The translations under genes were made by a program, and so were the position numbers. Shown here piece by piece: positions 1 through 8,202 of a stretch of DNA of 64,000 nt. The notes under the pieces were generated by a model that was given only the letters and a program-made list of their open reading frames with translations, had not been told where the DNA came from and did no database searches. The DNA is from Clostridiales bacterium (GTDB lineage: Bacteria; Bacillota; Clostridia; Christensenellales; Borkfalkiaceae), in NCBI GenBank assembly GCA_015069465.1, contig SVIO01000007.1, positions 28,832-92,831 on the forward strand, in the 5' to 3' direction. Within the stretch, counting starts at the first letter, position 1, and each line of letters opens with the position of its first letter.

Positions 1-413
1 TCGCCTAAGCCTTTGCAAAGTTTTTCTATTATGCCTTTTATTCTTGGTATATTATTGTTTTGGGAAATTATAAAAGAAAAAAGAGTTTCAACTTTATCTT
101 GATTTAATATCCTTATGCCTTTAGAGTTATCAACGGCACTTGACAAAATCGAAATGTTTTCTTTTTTTGCACTCTCGCAAATAGTCTTATAATCCCTATC
201 TAAGTCGAAAAAATTTATAAAATAGTCTTTATCTTGGGCGTGGCACTCAATAGTGGTTTTATTATTTTGAGTATAAACAACTGCGCCCTTATCTTTTGAT
301 AGGACTAAATAACCATTATCTATTTTTGTAAAACGAAAAATTTGACCACAATCAAGTGTTGATAGTGCATCAAAATATTCGCTATCAAATACTATCTTTT
401 CAATACTATCCAT
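1..413 (-). CDS. ogg: 8-oxoguanine DNA glycosylase (OGG1-type), N-terminal part, cut by window edge
   Basis: The minus-strand frame opens at an ATG at 413 and runs off the window start, giving about 137 residues. The translation carries the N-terminal features of OGG1-family glycosylases: LDCGQIFRF near residue 20, FFDLDRDY near residue 70, and ILNQDKVETLFSFIISQNNN followed by IPRIKGIIEKLC, the start of the helix-hairpin-helix glycosylase fold. The family excises oxidised guanine from DNA and nicks the abasic site; the catalytic Lys and Asp lie beyond the window. The upstream SD is weak (CAGG, 8-9 nt away). It sits directly downstream of the rpmA terminator, so it may have its own weak promoter. 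The family call is fairly sure although the C-terminal half is not visible. Confidence 0.82.
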   Translation of the reverse strand, partial: MDSIEKIVFDSEYFDALSTLDCGQIFRFTKIDNGYLVLSKDKGAVVYTQNNKTTIECHAQDKDYFINFFDLDRDYKTICESAKKENISILSSAVDNSKGIRILNQDKVETLFSFIISQNNNIPRIKGIIEKLCKGLG

Positions 414-447
414 GTTTATACCTGATAAATTTTTCTCTTAAATAAAA

Positions 448-475
448 ATTTAACGGACTGAATTTTCAGTCCGTT
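448..475 (-). terminator. Terminator of rplU-rpmA
   Basis: A perfect 10-bp stem, AACGGACTGA with TCAGTCCGTT and a 4-nt loop, begins 6 nt after the rpmA stop. On the minus strand it is followed by AAATTTTTATTT, a broken U tract. It separates the ribosomal protein operon from the downstream ogg gene. Confidence 0.75.
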
Positions 476-481
476 TTAATT

Positions 482-760
482 TTAGTTTTCTTTTGCGTAA
501 ACGCTAACTTTTTTGTCGTTTCTGCCCATTCTTTCGAACTTAACAACACCGTCAATCAAAGCGTATAATGTGTCATCACTACCGATACCAACATTGTTGC
601 CTGGGTGAATCTTTGTGCCTCTTTGACGAACAATTATGCCACCAGCAAGAATTTCTTGACCATTAACTCTCTTAACGCCAAGTCTTTTTGCGTTGCTATC
701 TCTGCCGTTTTTGGTACTACCGCCACCTTTGTGGTGCGCAAATAATCTAAATAATATCAT
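482..760 (-). CDS. rpmA: 50S ribosomal protein L27
   Basis: A 92-residue protein of the large ribosomal subunit whose N-terminus reaches the peptidyl transferase centre. The signature [19 protein letters not shown] is intact. In front of the usual AHHKGGG start there is a short hydrophobic extension ending RLF-A. This matches the N-terminal extension of Firmicute L27 that is removed by the cysteine protease Prp between F and A; here the predicted cut is after F7. Prp (YsxB) is usually encoded between rplU and rpmA, but here only 18 nt separate the two genes, so the protease must be elsewhere if the extension is processed. Co-transcribed with rplU. Confidence 0.97.
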   Translation of the reverse strand: MILFRLFAHHKGGGSTKNGRDSNAKRLGVKRVNGQEILAGGIIVRQRGTKIHPGNNVGIGSDDTLYALIDGVVKFERMGRNDKKVSVYAKEN

Positions 761-778
761 ATTCTATACCCTCCGTCC

Positions 779-1087
779 TTACTTCGCAACGATTTCAAGA
801 ATCTTAACAGCCGTGAAAGGTTGTCTGTGACCTTGTTTCTTTCTTTCGTTTTTCTTTGCCTTGTATTTGAAGACGATAATTTTCTTATCTTTGCCTTGTT
901 CGAGCACTTCACCTACAACTTTGAATGCCTTTGCTTCTTCAGCCACTTTAACGCCGTTTTCATCTGAAACCATTAAAACGCTGAATTCTACTTTGTCGCC
1001 TACATTTGCTGAAAGTTTTTCAAATCTGATAACTTGACCAACTTCTGCTTTGTACTGCTTTGAACCGTTTTCTACGATTGCGTACAT
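779..1087 (-). CDS. rplU: 50S ribosomal protein L21
   Basis: A 102-residue primary 23S rRNA-binding protein of normal length. It opens MYAIVENGSKQYKAEVGQV and ends in the basic rRNA-binding stretch YKAKKNERKKQGHRQPFT, which is the family signature. It is the first gene of the rplU-rpmA operon and follows a strong promoter and an L21-leader-like RNA, so autoregulation by L21 is likely from knowledge of that leader class. The SD AGGAGG lies just upstream of the ATG. Confidence 0.98.
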   Translation of the reverse strand: MYAIVENGSKQYKAEVGQVIRFEKLSANVGDKVEFSVLMVSDENGVKVAEEAKAFKVVGEVLEQGKDKKIIVFKYKAKKNERKKQGHRQPFTAVKILEIVAK

Positions 1088-1089
1088 AA

Positions 1090-1172
1090 TATTACCTCCT
1101 GCTAACCAGTCTCGCCGAATTTATTTTTTGGGGTGGATTACACACTTAAAAAACCCCTATCGAGCGGCTACT
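1090..1172 (-). promoter_or_regulatory. Ribosomal protein L21 leader RNA
   Basis: The transcript between the predicted start (about 1171) and rplU contains GCCGCTCGATAGGGG, GTGTGTAA and CGGCGAGACTGG in that order. This resembles the L21 leader found before rplU in Bacillus and relatives, where CCGCTC, GTGTAA and GAG-ACTGG elements form a compact fold used for feedback control. The match is from memory of the pattern, without a covariance search. Confidence 0.7.
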
Positions 1173-1177
1173 TCAGT

Positions 1178-1206
1178 ATTTTATACTATAAATTAAAAAA
1201 TGTCAA
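1178..1206 (-). promoter_or_regulatory. Sigma-A promoter of rplU-rpmA
   Basis: On the minus strand a perfect TTGACA -35 box (1201-1206) is separated by 17 nt from TAAAAT (1178-1183). The start site would be near 1171, just ahead of the L21 leader. Confidence 0.85.
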
Positions 1207-1274
1207 ACGTTTTTGCATATTTTTATTAACCTTTCACAAACTATTTTTATAAATTTTTATGTAGGAGTTTTATT

Positions 1275-1712
1275 ATGGAATTAAATGAATATAACCAAAA
1301 AGCAATTAACGATATTTACAAAAATGCACACATTGCTCTTCAAAGCATTTCTGACCTTATCCCTTCTGTTGAAGATGATGATATTAAAAACGAACTTAGA
1401 GAAGAATATGAAGGCTATGAAAAAATTATAGGCAAGATTTCAACCTTTATGGCTGAAAAAGGGATTGAACCTAAGGACATTAACCCTTTTAAGAAGGCTA
1501 TGATGTGGAGCAGTATTAAAATGAAAACGCTTTTTAACAGCAGTAAAAACCAAGTGGCTGAAATGATGATTAACGGCACTGTTATGGGCATTAACGAACT
1601 TACTGCAATGAAAAATGAAGGAACTAACCTTGATGAAGGCGTTTTAGAATTACTTGAAGAATTGCTTGCTTTAGAAGAAAAGTATGAGCAAGAGTTAAAA
1701 AAATATTTATAA
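1275..1712 (+). CDS. Small helical-bundle protein of unknown function
   Basis: A 145-residue, acidic, almost entirely alpha-helical protein and one of the few plus-strand genes here. The translation reads as four amphipathic helices; the central helices contain MWSSIKMKTLFNSSKNQVAEM and NGTVMGINELTAM, a pattern I associate with ferritin-like or DUF2383-like four-helix bundles of Clostridia. The classical paired ExxH metal ligands of ferritins are not evident, so metal binding is not claimed. The SD GGAG lies 7 nt before the ATG. It is monocistronic, flanked by the divergent rplU operon and a bidirectional terminator. Function unknown. Confidence 0.8.
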   Translation: MELNEYNQKAINDIYKNAHIALQSISDLIPSVEDDDIKNELREEYEGYEKIIGKISTFMAEKGIEPKDINPFKKAMMWSSIKMKTLFNSSKNQVAEMMINGTVMGINELTAMKNEGTNLDEGVLELLEELLALEEKYEQELKKYL

Positions 1713-1737
1713 AATTATTTGTATTATAATATAGTTC

Positions 1738-1770
1738 AAAAGGCACAGCCGAGTGGCTGTGCCTTTTTGT
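1738..1770. terminator. Bidirectional terminator between the helical-bundle gene and upp
   Basis: A 13-bp stem (AAAAGGCACAGCC / GGCTGTGCCTTTT) with a GAGT loop is followed on the plus strand by a T-rich run. It lies between two convergent genes, so it probably ends both transcripts; the U tract on the minus strand is short. Confidence 0.88.
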
Positions 1771-1784
1771 TTGTTTTTATAATT

Positions 1785-2423
1785 TTATTTTGTGCCGAAA
1801 ATTCTATCCCCTGCGTCACCTAAACCTGGAAGGATATATCCTTTTTCGTTTAACTGACGGTCAAGTGTTGAAATAAAGATTTCAACGTCTGGGTGGTCTT
1901 CTGCCACCTTTTTAACGCCTTCTGGTGCTGCGATAATGCACATTAACTTAATTTTCTTACAGCCCCTTTTCTTTATCATTGTTATAGCGTCGCTTGCGCT
2001 TCCACCCGTTGCGAGCATTGGGTCGGTTACCATAACTACTTTATCTTCAATTCCCGTTGGTAATTTGCAATAATATTCTTGTGGCTCTAAGGTTTCTTCA
2101 TTGCGATAAAGTCCTATATGCCCAACTTTTGCTGCTGGGAATAGTGATAGTATGCCGTTTACCATGCCTAAGCCTGCCCTAAGAATTGGAACGATTGCAA
2201 TTGAATTTTCTTTAACCACCGTTTGCTTTGTTGTTTCAAGTGGTGTTTCAATAACTATTTCTTGGGTTGGAACGTCTTTAAAACTCTCATACGCCATAAG
2301 TGTTGCTAATTCTTCAACAACTTCACGAAACTGTTTTGTGTTTGTGTTTTTGTCCCTTATGATAGCGAGTTTATGGCGAATAAGTGGATGGTCTAAAATA
2401 TGTACGTTTTTATATTCTTTCAT
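1785..2423 (-). CDS. upp: Uracil phosphoribosyltransferase
   Basis: A 212-residue cytosolic salvage enzyme converting uracil and PRPP to UMP. The PRPP-binding loop [14 protein letters not shown] is at residues 132-145 and the family-specific C-terminal uracil site [12 protein letters not shown] at about 200-211. Length is normal. It lies 14 nt downstream of the uracil permease gene and has an AAGGTGAT SD, so the two form a uracil uptake and salvage operon controlled by the leader before uraA. This is UPRTase proper, not the related regulator PyrR. Confidence 0.97.
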   Translation of the reverse strand: MKEYKNVHILDHPLIRHKLAIIRDKNTNTKQFREVVEELATLMAYESFKDVPTQEIVIETPLETTKQTVVKENSIAIVPILRAGLGMVNGILSLFPAAKVGHIGLYRNEETLEPQEYYCKLPTGIEDKVVMVTDPMLATGGSASDAITMIKKRGCKKIKLMCIIAAPEGVKKVAEDHPDVEIFISTLDRQLNEKGYILPGLGDAGDRIFGTK

Positions 2424-2437
2424 ATTATCACCTTAAA

Positions 2438-3859
2438 TTAAGCGATTTCCTTTTCTTCTTCTGCCTTTGCCTTTTTTGACTTGATATTGCCAAGCAAGTT
2501 AACCAAAATACCAAGAATAAGAGCACAAGCAACGGCTGTTAGAGTTACTTTGCCGATATTTAATACTAAACCACCAACACCTGCAATTAAAACTGATGAT
2601 ACGGTGAATAAATTACGATTATCGCCTAAATCTACGCCTTGAATCATCTTTAAGCCTGATACTGCGATAAAGCCATAAAGTGCAAAGCATACACCACCCA
2701 TAACGCACGCTGGTATTGTTGCAAGAAGTGTAACAAATGGAGCAAAGAATGCTGAAATTACGCAAATTATAGCAGCAGTTAAGATTGTGATAACAGATGC
2801 ATTGCCTGAAATTGCAACGCAACCAACTGATTCGCCATAAGTTGTGTTAGGGCAACCACCAAAGAATGCGCCAACCATTGAGCCGATACCATCACCTAAA
2901 AGTGTTCTGTGTAGACCTGGGTCTTCAAGCAAATCATCACCGATGATAGATGAGATGTTTTTATGGTCTGCTATATGTTCTGCAAACACAACGAAAGCAA
3001 CAGGGATATATGCAACTGCGATAGTTCCTAAATAAGAACCAAAATCACCTAAGTTTTTAAAGCCTTCAAATGCTTTTATAAAAGTAAAGTCTGGGAGCCA
3101 TTGCATATTTTCGAACAAGCCAAAGTTAATTAGCATAAGTTCTGGAACTTCTGCAAGAGTGCCGATAACTGTAAAGATTGCAGCGAGCGCATAGCCTGCT
3201 AAGATACCGATAATAAATGGTATAATCTTAAGCATTTTTTTGCCATAAACAGAGCATATGATTATTACTGCGAGTGTTACTAAACCACAAAGTAATGCTA
3301 TAAATGGTGATGCTGTTGGAACAAGCGTTGGCTCTAATACAACTTGACTGTTCTTAATTGTTTCTACCATTTGAACAGCGTTATAACTACCCTTTGTTAA
3401 ATCGCCAACTGCGTTGCCAGCAAGCGATAGTCCTATTACTGCAACTGTTGGTCCTATAACTGATGCAGGCATCAATTTTGTTATCCATTTAGTTCCTACT
3501 GCCTTAACTATAGCAGCAATTACAACATAAACTAAACCAGCCATAATTGCACCGATGATTATTCCTAAATAACCAACAGAAACGCTAACTGCACCTGTAA
3601 ATGCTGCACCCATAGAGCCGATAAATGCAAAAGAACTGCCTAAGAATACAGGGCTTTTGAATTTGGTAAATAGTAGATATACTATTGTGCCCATGCCTGC
3701 ACCAAATAGTGCTGCAGATTGACTCATACCGTTGCCCACTATTACAGGAACAACTATGGTTGCTGCTAAAATTGCCAAAACTTGTTGGAGAGCAAGAACT
3801 ATTGTCTTCCAAAAGCCCGGCTTGTCTTTAACACCATAAACTAAATTAGTGTTTTTCAT
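2438..3859 (-). CDS. uraA: Uracil permease (NCS2 family)
   Basis: An integral membrane nucleobase transporter of about 473 residues with some 12-14 hydrophobic segments. NCS2 signatures are visible: LGSSFAFIGSMGAAF in the first repeat, FAEHIADHKNISSIIG in the middle (the helix with the substrate-binding Glu), and GGCPNTTYGESVGC, which carries the second conserved acidic site. A GTG five codons upstream is possible, but it lies inside the GTGGAGG ribosome binding site; the ATG at 3859 with GGAGG 8 nt ahead is preferred. Pairing with upp supports uracil rather than xanthine as substrate. Confidence 0.95.
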   Translation of the reverse strand: MKNTNLVYGVKDKPGFWKTIVLALQQVLAILAATIVVPVIVGNGMSQSAALFGAGMGTIVYLLFTKFKSPVFLGSSFAFIGSMGAAFTGAVSVSVGYLGIIIGAIMAGLVYVVIAAIVKAVGTKWITKLMPASVIGPTVAVIGLSLAGNAVGDLTKGSYNAVQMVETIKNSQVVLEPTLVPTASPFIALLCGLVTLAVIIICSVYGKKMLKIIPFIIGILAGYALAAIFTVIGTLAEVPELMLINFGLFENMQWLPDFTFIKAFEGFKNLGDFGSYLGTIAVAYIPVAFVVFAEHIADHKNISSIIGDDLLEDPGLHRTLLGDGIGSMVGAFFGGCPNTTYGESVGCVAISGNASVITILTAAIICVISAFFAPFVTLLATIPACVMGGVCFALYGFIAVSGLKMIQGVDLGDNRNLFTVSSVLIAGVGGLVLNIGKVTLTAVACALILGILVNLLGNIKSKKAKAEEEKEIA

Positions 3860-3912
3860 TTGTTTTTCCTCCACAAATATATTTTTCTATTAAGGCTATA
3901 TATAAAGCCATT

Positions 3913-3940
3913 AAAAAAAGAAGCCACTAAGGGCTTCTTT
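3913..3940 (-). terminator. Attenuator hairpin in the uraA leader
   Basis: The stem AAAGAAGCC / GGCTTCTTT with a 6-nt loop is followed on the minus strand by a run of seven T. It lies inside the roughly 160-nt 5' leader of uraA-upp, about 55 nt before the start codon, so it is a transcription attenuator rather than a gene end. What controls it is not clear. Confidence 0.8.
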
Positions 3941-4041
3941 TAAAAACTTATTTTATAGGCATGCGAAAAAGGCGTGTTTGATTTAGTTGATAAAAAACTT
4001 TTTCTCATAACAAAACCTTTTCCTTAAACTTACTAATTATT

Positions 4042-4070
4042 ATAATATCACTTTTATAACAACATTTCAA
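4042..4070 (-). promoter_or_regulatory. Promoter of uraA-upp
   Basis: Minus strand TTGAAA (4065-4070), 17-nt spacer, TATTAT (4042-4047). The predicted start near 4035 gives a leader of about 175 nt before uraA. Confidence 0.72.
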
Positions 4071-4102
4071 GTCCTTTTTAAAAATTTTGTCGATTAAAAG
4101 TT

Positions 4103-5350
4103 TTATTTTTTAACTAATACCTTTTTAAGTTTTGCAAATCTTGGGAGTCCGTCTTCTTTAAGCATGTTAACTTCGCCTTGGATAAGTGGAAGTGCATAAT
4201 CAACGAATTGGTTAGAAATGCCTGTGCCGTTATTGATAATCCATTCTAGTGGAACGGTCTTTTCTGTGTTTGCTGCAAGTTCTAATGGTAAAAGTTTATA
4301 TTCGCATTCATACTTAGCACCTTCTTTTCTTGCATAGCAAACCATTTTGTCTGTTTCGCCATTAACTGCTGCTCTAACTGCTTGCTTACCTGCTTCAAAT
4401 GTTTCTTCAACGTCTGTTGCACTTGCGCAGTGTGCTGCACATCTTTGCATAAGTGAAAGTTCGATTGCTCTAACTTTTGAGCCTGTTTCAGCCTTAACGA
4501 TGTTTGAAAGTGTTGCTGCAACGCCACCGAGTTGAGCATGTCCAAAACTATCACGAGCGCCTGTTTGACCTAATGCTTCGCAAACTAACACGCCGTCTGC
4601 ATTTTTAATGCCTTCTGAAACAACTGCAATACACTTGTTGTTATTCTTTGCCATAACGTCTTTAACGTCTGCAACGAACTTGTTTACATCGAAAGCAACT
4701 TCTGGAAGGTAAATAAGGTCTGCACCTAAGCCTTTAGCATTTGCAAGTTGAGCAGCTGCTGTAAGCCAGCCTGCGTTTCTTCCCATAACTTCGATAACGC
4801 AAATCATTGGTGTATCGTAAACCTTAGCGTCAAGGTTGATTTCCATGATAGATGTTGCGATATATTTTGCCGCTGAAGCAAAGCCTGGGCAGTGGTCTGT
4901 TCCATAAAGGTCGTTATCAATTGTCTTTGGAACGCCGATAACGTTCATTTCATAGCCAGATTTAGCCATGTATTTGCTGATTTTGTTACATGTATCCATA
5001 CTGTCGTTACCACCATTATAGAAGAAGTAACGAACGTTATACTTTTTGAATACTTCTAAAAGTCTTTTATAATCTGTGTCATCAACTGATGCATCTTTGA
5101 GTTTATATCTAACTGAACCGAGTGCTGATGATGGTGTGTTTTTTAAGAGTTCTAATTCTTTGATATCTTCTTTAGACATATCGTAGAATTCTTCGTTAAG
5201 AATACCCCTTATGCCGTGTGCTGCACCATAAACTTCGGTTATCATGTCGTTATTTAAGCCTTCGATAAATACGCCTGCTGCACTTGCGTTGATTACTGAT
5301 GTTGGTCCACCTGATTGAGCAAACATCAATGCGCCTTTTAATCCTTTCAT
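4103..5350 (-). CDS. pfp: Pyrophosphate--fructose 6-phosphate 1-phosphotransferase
   Basis: A 415-residue phosphofructokinase-fold enzyme, longer than ATP-PFK. The residues that separate the pyrophosphate-dependent form from the ATP form are present: GGNDS at 113-117 (Asp where ATP enzymes have Gly) and PKTIDND at 141-147 (Lys instead of Gly). The sugar-phosphate site MGRNAGW is at 189-195. The family reversibly phosphorylates fructose 6-phosphate with PPi in glycolysis. It lies 35 nt downstream of a glycosidase-like gene and close to an ATP-type pfkA, so both enzyme types are encoded together. An SD AAGGAG precedes the ATG. Confidence 0.93.
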   Translation of the reverse strand: MKGLKGALMFAQSGGPTSVINASAAGVFIEGLNNDMITEVYGAAHGIRGILNEEFYDMSKEDIKELELLKNTPSSALGSVRYKLKDASVDDTDYKRLLEVFKKYNVRYFFYNGGNDSMDTCNKISKYMAKSGYEMNVIGVPKTIDNDLYGTDHCPGFASAAKYIATSIMEINLDAKVYDTPMICVIEVMGRNAGWLTAAAQLANAKGLGADLIYLPEVAFDVNKFVADVKDVMAKNNNKCIAVVSEGIKNADGVLVCEALGQTGARDSFGHAQLGGVAATLSNIVKAETGSKVRAIELSLMQRCAAHCASATDVEETFEAGKQAVRAAVNGETDKMVCYARKEGAKYECEYKLLPLELAANTEKTVPLEWIINNGTGISNQFVDYALPLIQGEVNMLKEDGLPRFAKLKKVLVKK

Positions 5351-5385
5351 TTTGTTTTCTCCTTTATGTAAAAAATGTTTATTTA

Positions 5386-7098
5386 TTAAAATTTAATGAT
5401 TGCTATAGTTGCTGCTGGAACAAATATATCGTATGTTTTATCATCAACTTTTTTAATATCTAACTTACTTGATTCGTAAACGCTTTCAAGGTTTGGTGTT
5501 TCTTTAAATACAACTCTAACAGTCTTATCTGCTTCGTGATGGATAATGTCGCCAACGTTTTCATCTCTTTCGTTTCCTTCGTTATTGAAGATTGTAACAA
5601 AGTCATCGCCCTTATCGTTCTTAGAAACGATGTATGGAAGACCTTCTACATAGCAAGGCATAATTTCCTTTTCTAAATCTTTTAACGTCTTTTCAAGTTT
5701 TTTAATGTCAGAACTATCAATTACCTTAAATTCTTTGCCTTTCTTCTTTAAGAAGTTACCTTCTTTTGTTGCATCAATTAAATATTTATAGTTCTTAAGT
5801 GCTTGGTCTGGCGTATCATCATAAATAACGTCAAATAAATCGCCAAACTTAGAGTTAGTGAGTACAAAACCTTCGTTTCCACAAACAGGGTCTGCATTTG
5901 CAAAGATGAGTTTTAGAACGTCTTCAACGTGACCAAAGAATTCGATTTCTTGCTCTGAAAGTGGACTTTCTAAGTGCGTTGTCTTATGTTCGCCAACTGT
6001 CCAAGGTGTGAAGATGTCTGGAAGTTCGATAACACTAAATTCTTGTGGCAACACGATAGCAAATGGAACGTTTGCTTTGATGTTACCAAGTTGTTGTGTT
6101 CTATCGATAAATTCTTTCTTCAACTTGCCATAAGATGAAAGTGTGAATTCTTCACAGTCTTGATAACTGCAGTATGCACCCCATTCTTCTGACATATAGT
6201 CACAACCACTCATATAGCCGTGGTTATAAATTCTGTCTTGAAGAAGTCTTGAACTACCACCATTTTCGCCATACTTACTAATATATTCTACCTTTGGAAG
6301 ACATCTTTCGTTGATACCCTTTAAGCAGTAGTTAGGCATAATATAGTCGCCTGGAATTTCTCTCCAGCATTCATAATAAATACCCCAAGTTTTGTTGTAG
6401 CAAGTTGCAACGCCACGAGCAACTGCAACTGCTAAGCGCATAAGTGGGATTTGTGCGCCAACTTCTGGCATGAAAGTTCTCATACCCAAGTCGTTTTGAA
6501 TTTTTGTTGCTAAATAATAACTATCGCATGGGATAACGTTGTCATCAGTATCTTTTATTCTTCTTTCAAACATTTCCTTTAGTTCTTCAACGAATTCTGG
6601 ATATGTCTCTGCATAAGTTTTTGTTGCATAATACTCTAAACAATCTGTTGTGATTGCGTGAAGTGGAGTGCCATCTGGAAGTTTTGCAAACCTATGCACC
6701 ATTTTTTCTTTCATTTCTTCAAGGTCGTATGGACCTTTGTGTCCCATTCTTCTTATAATTCCTTTCCACTCTGACCTACGACGGTTAGAACCACTTTCGT
6801 GAACTTGGAAACCTAAGAACCAGTCGCCAAGCATTTCACGATATTCGTTTGCAAGTTCTAAGTCAAACTTATAATTATGCCATGTTGAACCACCACAAAG
6901 TCTATCAACGTACATAGGTGTTTTTGTTTCTTTTATGTAGTTGTAGAACTTGCTACCTTTTTTAGCATATTCATTGAACTTGATGTTATCTGGGAATCTA
7001 TAACTTTGTTGAATTCTAAGTCCAGAATCTTTGTTCAATAAGTTGTTCTTTATTAGACCTTTGATAAAGTGGTCATCATAAGCATGAAAAAACTTCAT
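5386..7098 (-). CDS. Glycoside hydrolase-like protein of unknown family
   Basis: A 570-residue soluble protein without a signal peptide. I do not recognise a named family. The composition (many Trp, Tyr, Asp and Glu; motifs WGIYYECWREIPGDY and CDYMSEEWGAYC) and a C-terminal beta-strand-rich tail ending DIFVPAATIAIIKF look like a TIM-barrel glycosidase with a small C-terminal sandwich domain. Catalytic acids cannot be assigned with confidence; E in MSEEWG is a candidate. The conserved-looking HESGSNRRRSEW near residue 100 may bind an anionic sugar. It sits between pfkA (45 nt) and pfp (35 nt) on the same strand, suggesting a link to sugar catabolism. A good SD (AAGGAGAGAAGG) is present. Confidence 0.6.
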   Translation of the reverse strand: MKFFHAYDDHFIKGLIKNNLLNKDSGLRIQQSYRFPDNIKFNEYAKKGSKFYNYIKETKTPMYVDRLCGGSTWHNYKFDLELANEYREMLGDWFLGFQVHESGSNRRRSEWKGIIRRMGHKGPYDLEEMKEKMVHRFAKLPDGTPLHAITTDCLEYYATKTYAETYPEFVEELKEMFERRIKDTDDNVIPCDSYYLATKIQNDLGMRTFMPEVGAQIPLMRLAVAVARGVATCYNKTWGIYYECWREIPGDYIMPNYCLKGINERCLPKVEYISKYGENGGSSRLLQDRIYNHGYMSGCDYMSEEWGAYCSYQDCEEFTLSSYGKLKKEFIDRTQQLGNIKANVPFAIVLPQEFSVIELPDIFTPWTVGEHKTTHLESPLSEQEIEFFGHVEDVLKLIFANADPVCGNEGFVLTNSKFGDLFDVIYDDTPDQALKNYKYLIDATKEGNFLKKKGKEFKVIDSSDIKKLEKTLKDLEKEIMPCYVEGLPYIVSKNDKGDDFVTIFNNEGNERDENVGDIIHHEADKTVRVVFKETPNLESVYESSKLDIKKVDDKTYDIFVPAATIAIIKF

Positions 7099-7143
7099 TT
7101 CCTTCTCTCCTTGTTGTGTGACTTTTTGATACTCTTGTTTATT

Positions 7144-8106
7144 TTACAAGCCTAAAATATGGGCTATGTTATAAAGTTCTGTGTCAAATTTATCTCTAGT
7201 TCCTTGAACTTCGCTAAATGGAACGGTGATTACTTTATTATCCCTTATACCGATTGCACAACTTTCTTTCTTTTCTTTTAAAAGTTCAACTGCTTTATAT
7301 CCAAACCTTGCGGCTAAAACTCTATCTGCCATATTTGGTGAGCCACCCCTTTGAATATGCCCAAAGTTTGTGACCTTTACCTCAATGCCACTCTTTTTGG
7401 CAATATACTCGGCAATCTCATCACGATTGCCTGCACCTTCTGCCAAAATTATCATGTTAGAAGTCTTTCCACGAAGATAACTCTTTTTTATAGAAGATGC
7501 TATTTTATCTAAGTTATATGGCACTTCTGGGACTAAAACGTATTCAGCGCCACCAGCAACGCCAGCGTAAACTGCAATGTCACCACAATTTCTGCCCATA
7601 ACTTCAAGTAGTCCTACTCTATCGTGAGAGTGGAAGGTGTCTCTAAGATTATTGATTGCCCAAAGCACCGTGTTTACTGCCGTGTCAAACCCAACGGTAT
7701 AATCGGTGTAAGATAGGTCGTTGTCAATTGTTCCCGGTATACCCATAACCCTAATACCAAAGTTATCTGATAAATCTTTTGCTCCCCTAAAAGTGCCGTC
7801 GCCACCGATTACTACAAGACCTTCTATGCCATAAGCAGATAATGCTTCGACTGCTTGTCTCTGAACTTCTATATCCTTAAACTCAGGGCATCTTGCCGTA
7901 CTTAAAAAGGTTCCACCCTTATGAATCATGTCTGAAACCGAACGAGTGTTAAGCCTTTTGATTTCTCCTTTAACGAGACCAGCATAGCCCCTTTCTACAC
8001 CATAGATATCCATTTTATTGTTAAGTGCGCTGCGCACAACTGCCCTAATACAAGCATTCATGCCCGGAGCATCGCCACCACTTGTTAAAACAGCTATTCT
8101 ATCCAT
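7144..8106 (-). CDS. pfkA: ATP-dependent 6-phosphofructokinase
   Basis: A 320-residue enzyme of the standard bacterial length catalysing the committed step of glycolysis. The ATP-type residues GGDGT (101-105) and PGTIDND (124-130) are present, as is the allosteric/substrate motif EVMGRNCGD. The dnaE-pfkA order is classical for Firmicutes; pyruvate kinase, which usually follows, is replaced here by the glycosidase-like gene and pfp. The start follows an AGGGTGG SD. Confidence 0.96.
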   Translation of the reverse strand: MDRIAVLTSGGDAPGMNACIRAVVRSALNNKMDIYGVERGYAGLVKGEIKRLNTRSVSDMIHKGGTFLSTARCPEFKDIEVQRQAVEALSAYGIEGLVVIGGDGTFRGAKDLSDNFGIRVMGIPGTIDNDLSYTDYTVGFDTAVNTVLWAINNLRDTFHSHDRVGLLEVMGRNCGDIAVYAGVAGGAEYVLVPEVPYNLDKIASSIKKSYLRGKTSNMIILAEGAGNRDEIAEYIAKKSGIEVKVTNFGHIQRGGSPNMADRVLAARFGYKAVELLKEKKESCAIGIRDNKVITVPFSEVQGTRDKFDTELYNIAHILGL

Positions 8107-8202
8107 TTTAGTCCACCCTTTTGCACTTTATTTTGTCAATAATATACTTTGTAGATTATTTTATCATATCCACAATTTTTTATCCACTATTTTTAAGCGT
8201 TT

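Noticed and set aside
3860..3874. GTG start for uraA (and similar GTG/TTG starts for the PHP, M16, secD and ECF genes)
   Set aside because: In each case the alternative codon is part of the GGAG ribosome binding site and an ATG follows at proper spacing.
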